Assembly: GCF_900149705.1 (NCBI RefSeq)
Contig: NZ_LT703001.1
Span: 1,922,001-1,986,000, forward strand
DNA from: Sphingorhabdus sp. Alg231-15
Lineage (GTDB): Bacteria > Pseudomonadota > Alphaproteobacteria > Sphingomonadales > Sphingomonadaceae
Direction: 5' to 3'
Length of the DNA stretch: 64,000 bases
A model generated the notes under the pieces. It was not told the origin of the DNA. It ran no database searches and worked only from the letters and a program-made list of their open reading frames with translations. Both the position numbers and the translations under genes were made by a program. Below, one piece after another: positions 63,674-64,000 of the stretch (its first letter is position 1; every line of letters starts with the position of its first letter).

Positions 63674-64000
63674 CTACTTGGCCGCGTTCGCCGCGAGCAA
63701 GGGCGGTGCAAACTTGCCTGCAACCGGCTCCATTTGCTTCATTTTTGCTATTTCCTCATCAAATAATTTCACGCGTTTCTTCCAGCGATAATGGGTAGAT
63801 GCGGAAAAAATGCCCTTGCCATGCTGCTTGCCATAGCGAGTCCAGAACCGGATCGCAGCCTGCGGATCATAACCGGCATTGGCCATCAGCCAGACTGATA
63901 GCCGATCCGCCTCTATCTCTGCGGCCTTGATCCTTTTTGCACTTTTGCCGAACTGGCCGAAAAAACCGCGATTGACCTTTTGCGCATTCAGACGCTCGCG
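63674..64000 (-). CDS. M48 family metallopeptidase, 3' part only
   Basis: The C-terminal 108 codons of a longer gene, running off the right edge. EIEADRLSVWLMANAGYDPQAAIRF carries the third zinc ligand (E in EIEAD) and the M48 ExxAD...AGYDP signature; STHYRWKKRVKLFDEEIAKMKQ continues the family's end (TH-P/Y-x-x-R). The HExxH motif would lie beyond the window. No signal or membrane part can be judged. It ends 14 bp from the convergent lipoprotein gene. Confidence 0.88.
   Translation of the reverse strand, partial: RERLNAQKVNRGFFGQFGKSAKRIKAAEIEADRLSVWLMANAGYDPQAAIRFWTRYGKQHGKGIFSASTHYRWKKRVKLFDEEIAKMKQMEPVAGKFAPPLLAANAAK

Noticed and set aside
1-64000. CRISPR arrays, insertion sequences, prophage genes, tRNA or rRNA genes
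   Set aside because: No regularly spaced repeats, transposase or integrase frames, or cloverleaf/CCA-type sequences were found on either strand.

Overview
The window is chromosomal DNA from an alphaproteobacterium, most likely a marine-type Sphingomonadales member (Sphingorhabdus/Parasphingorhabdus/Sphingopyxis-like). This is inferred from gene content and order: aroQ-accB-accC, an UrcA protein, a class I lysyl-tRNA synthetase, a fused ThiS-ThiG, an Acg-type nitroreductase with a MarR partner, DUF885 and DUF2807 proteins, and CtrA-type boxes. Base composition is moderate and even. I see no tRNA, rRNA, insertion sequence, prophage or CRISPR array. Coding density is high, and most genes lie in short operons with 1-14 nt gaps or ATGA/GTGA overlaps.

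Layout. 0-3 kb: a LytS/LytTR two-component pair and a secreted UrcA protein. 3-6.5 kb: thiSG fusion, aroQ, accB, accC. 6.6-12 kb: an arginine-rich RcnB-like repeat protein, a secreted amidohydrolase, a prolyl-4-hydroxylase-like enzyme and a DUF885 protein. 12-17 kb: isochorismatase/LysR pair, gluzincin-TPR protein, nitroreductase-marR operon. 17-22 kb: a small unknown protein and a GAF protein, each next to CtrA-like sites; ArgE-SDR; a desaturase. 22-25 kb: GST-cupin operon divergent from a TetR gene, then a YeeE transporter. 25-27 kb: lysS, DUF3291 and a half-length asparaginase, translationally coupled. 27-33 kb: NnrU; PH-like membrane protein, DinG-type helicase and SixA, coupled. 33-36 kb: tryptophan dioxygenase coupled to a class V PLP enzyme; MerR; IHF-alpha. 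37-44 kb: complete RND tripartite efflux operon with divergent TetR. 44-51 kb: EEP hydrolase, VOC protein, CPA2 antiporter (perfect FNR box upstream), UspA, and two DUF2807 proteins around a methyltransferase. 51-57 kb: small conserved proteins, sorbosone-dehydrogenase-like protein, DUF815 ATPase, acyl-CoA dehydrogenase, Sua5/TsaC, aquaporin. 57-64 kb: a second RND system, MsrA, GalU, a small lipoprotein and a truncated M48 peptidase gene running off the right edge.

No obvious new defence or mobile system was found. The most interesting signals are regulatory: (i) a TTTCGACC direct-repeat motif with about 21-bp period upstream of the LytS/LytTR operon and at two more sites, suggesting a local LytTR regulon; (ii) a perfect 10-bp hairpin that puts the Shine-Dalgarno in its loop and the start codon in its stem at the RcnB-like repeat gene; (iii) a perfect FNR/FixK box placed for a class II promoter before a CPA2 antiporter; (iv) a perfect CtrA box before an unknown 97-residue protein. 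Coupled gene sets of note are lysS-DUF3291-mini-asparaginase and the TDO-PLP enzyme pair.

All functions are assigned from recognised motifs and family knowledge; no database search was possible. Gene starts were moved from the longest open frame where a Shine-Dalgarno, signal peptide or neighbouring stop codon supported it.
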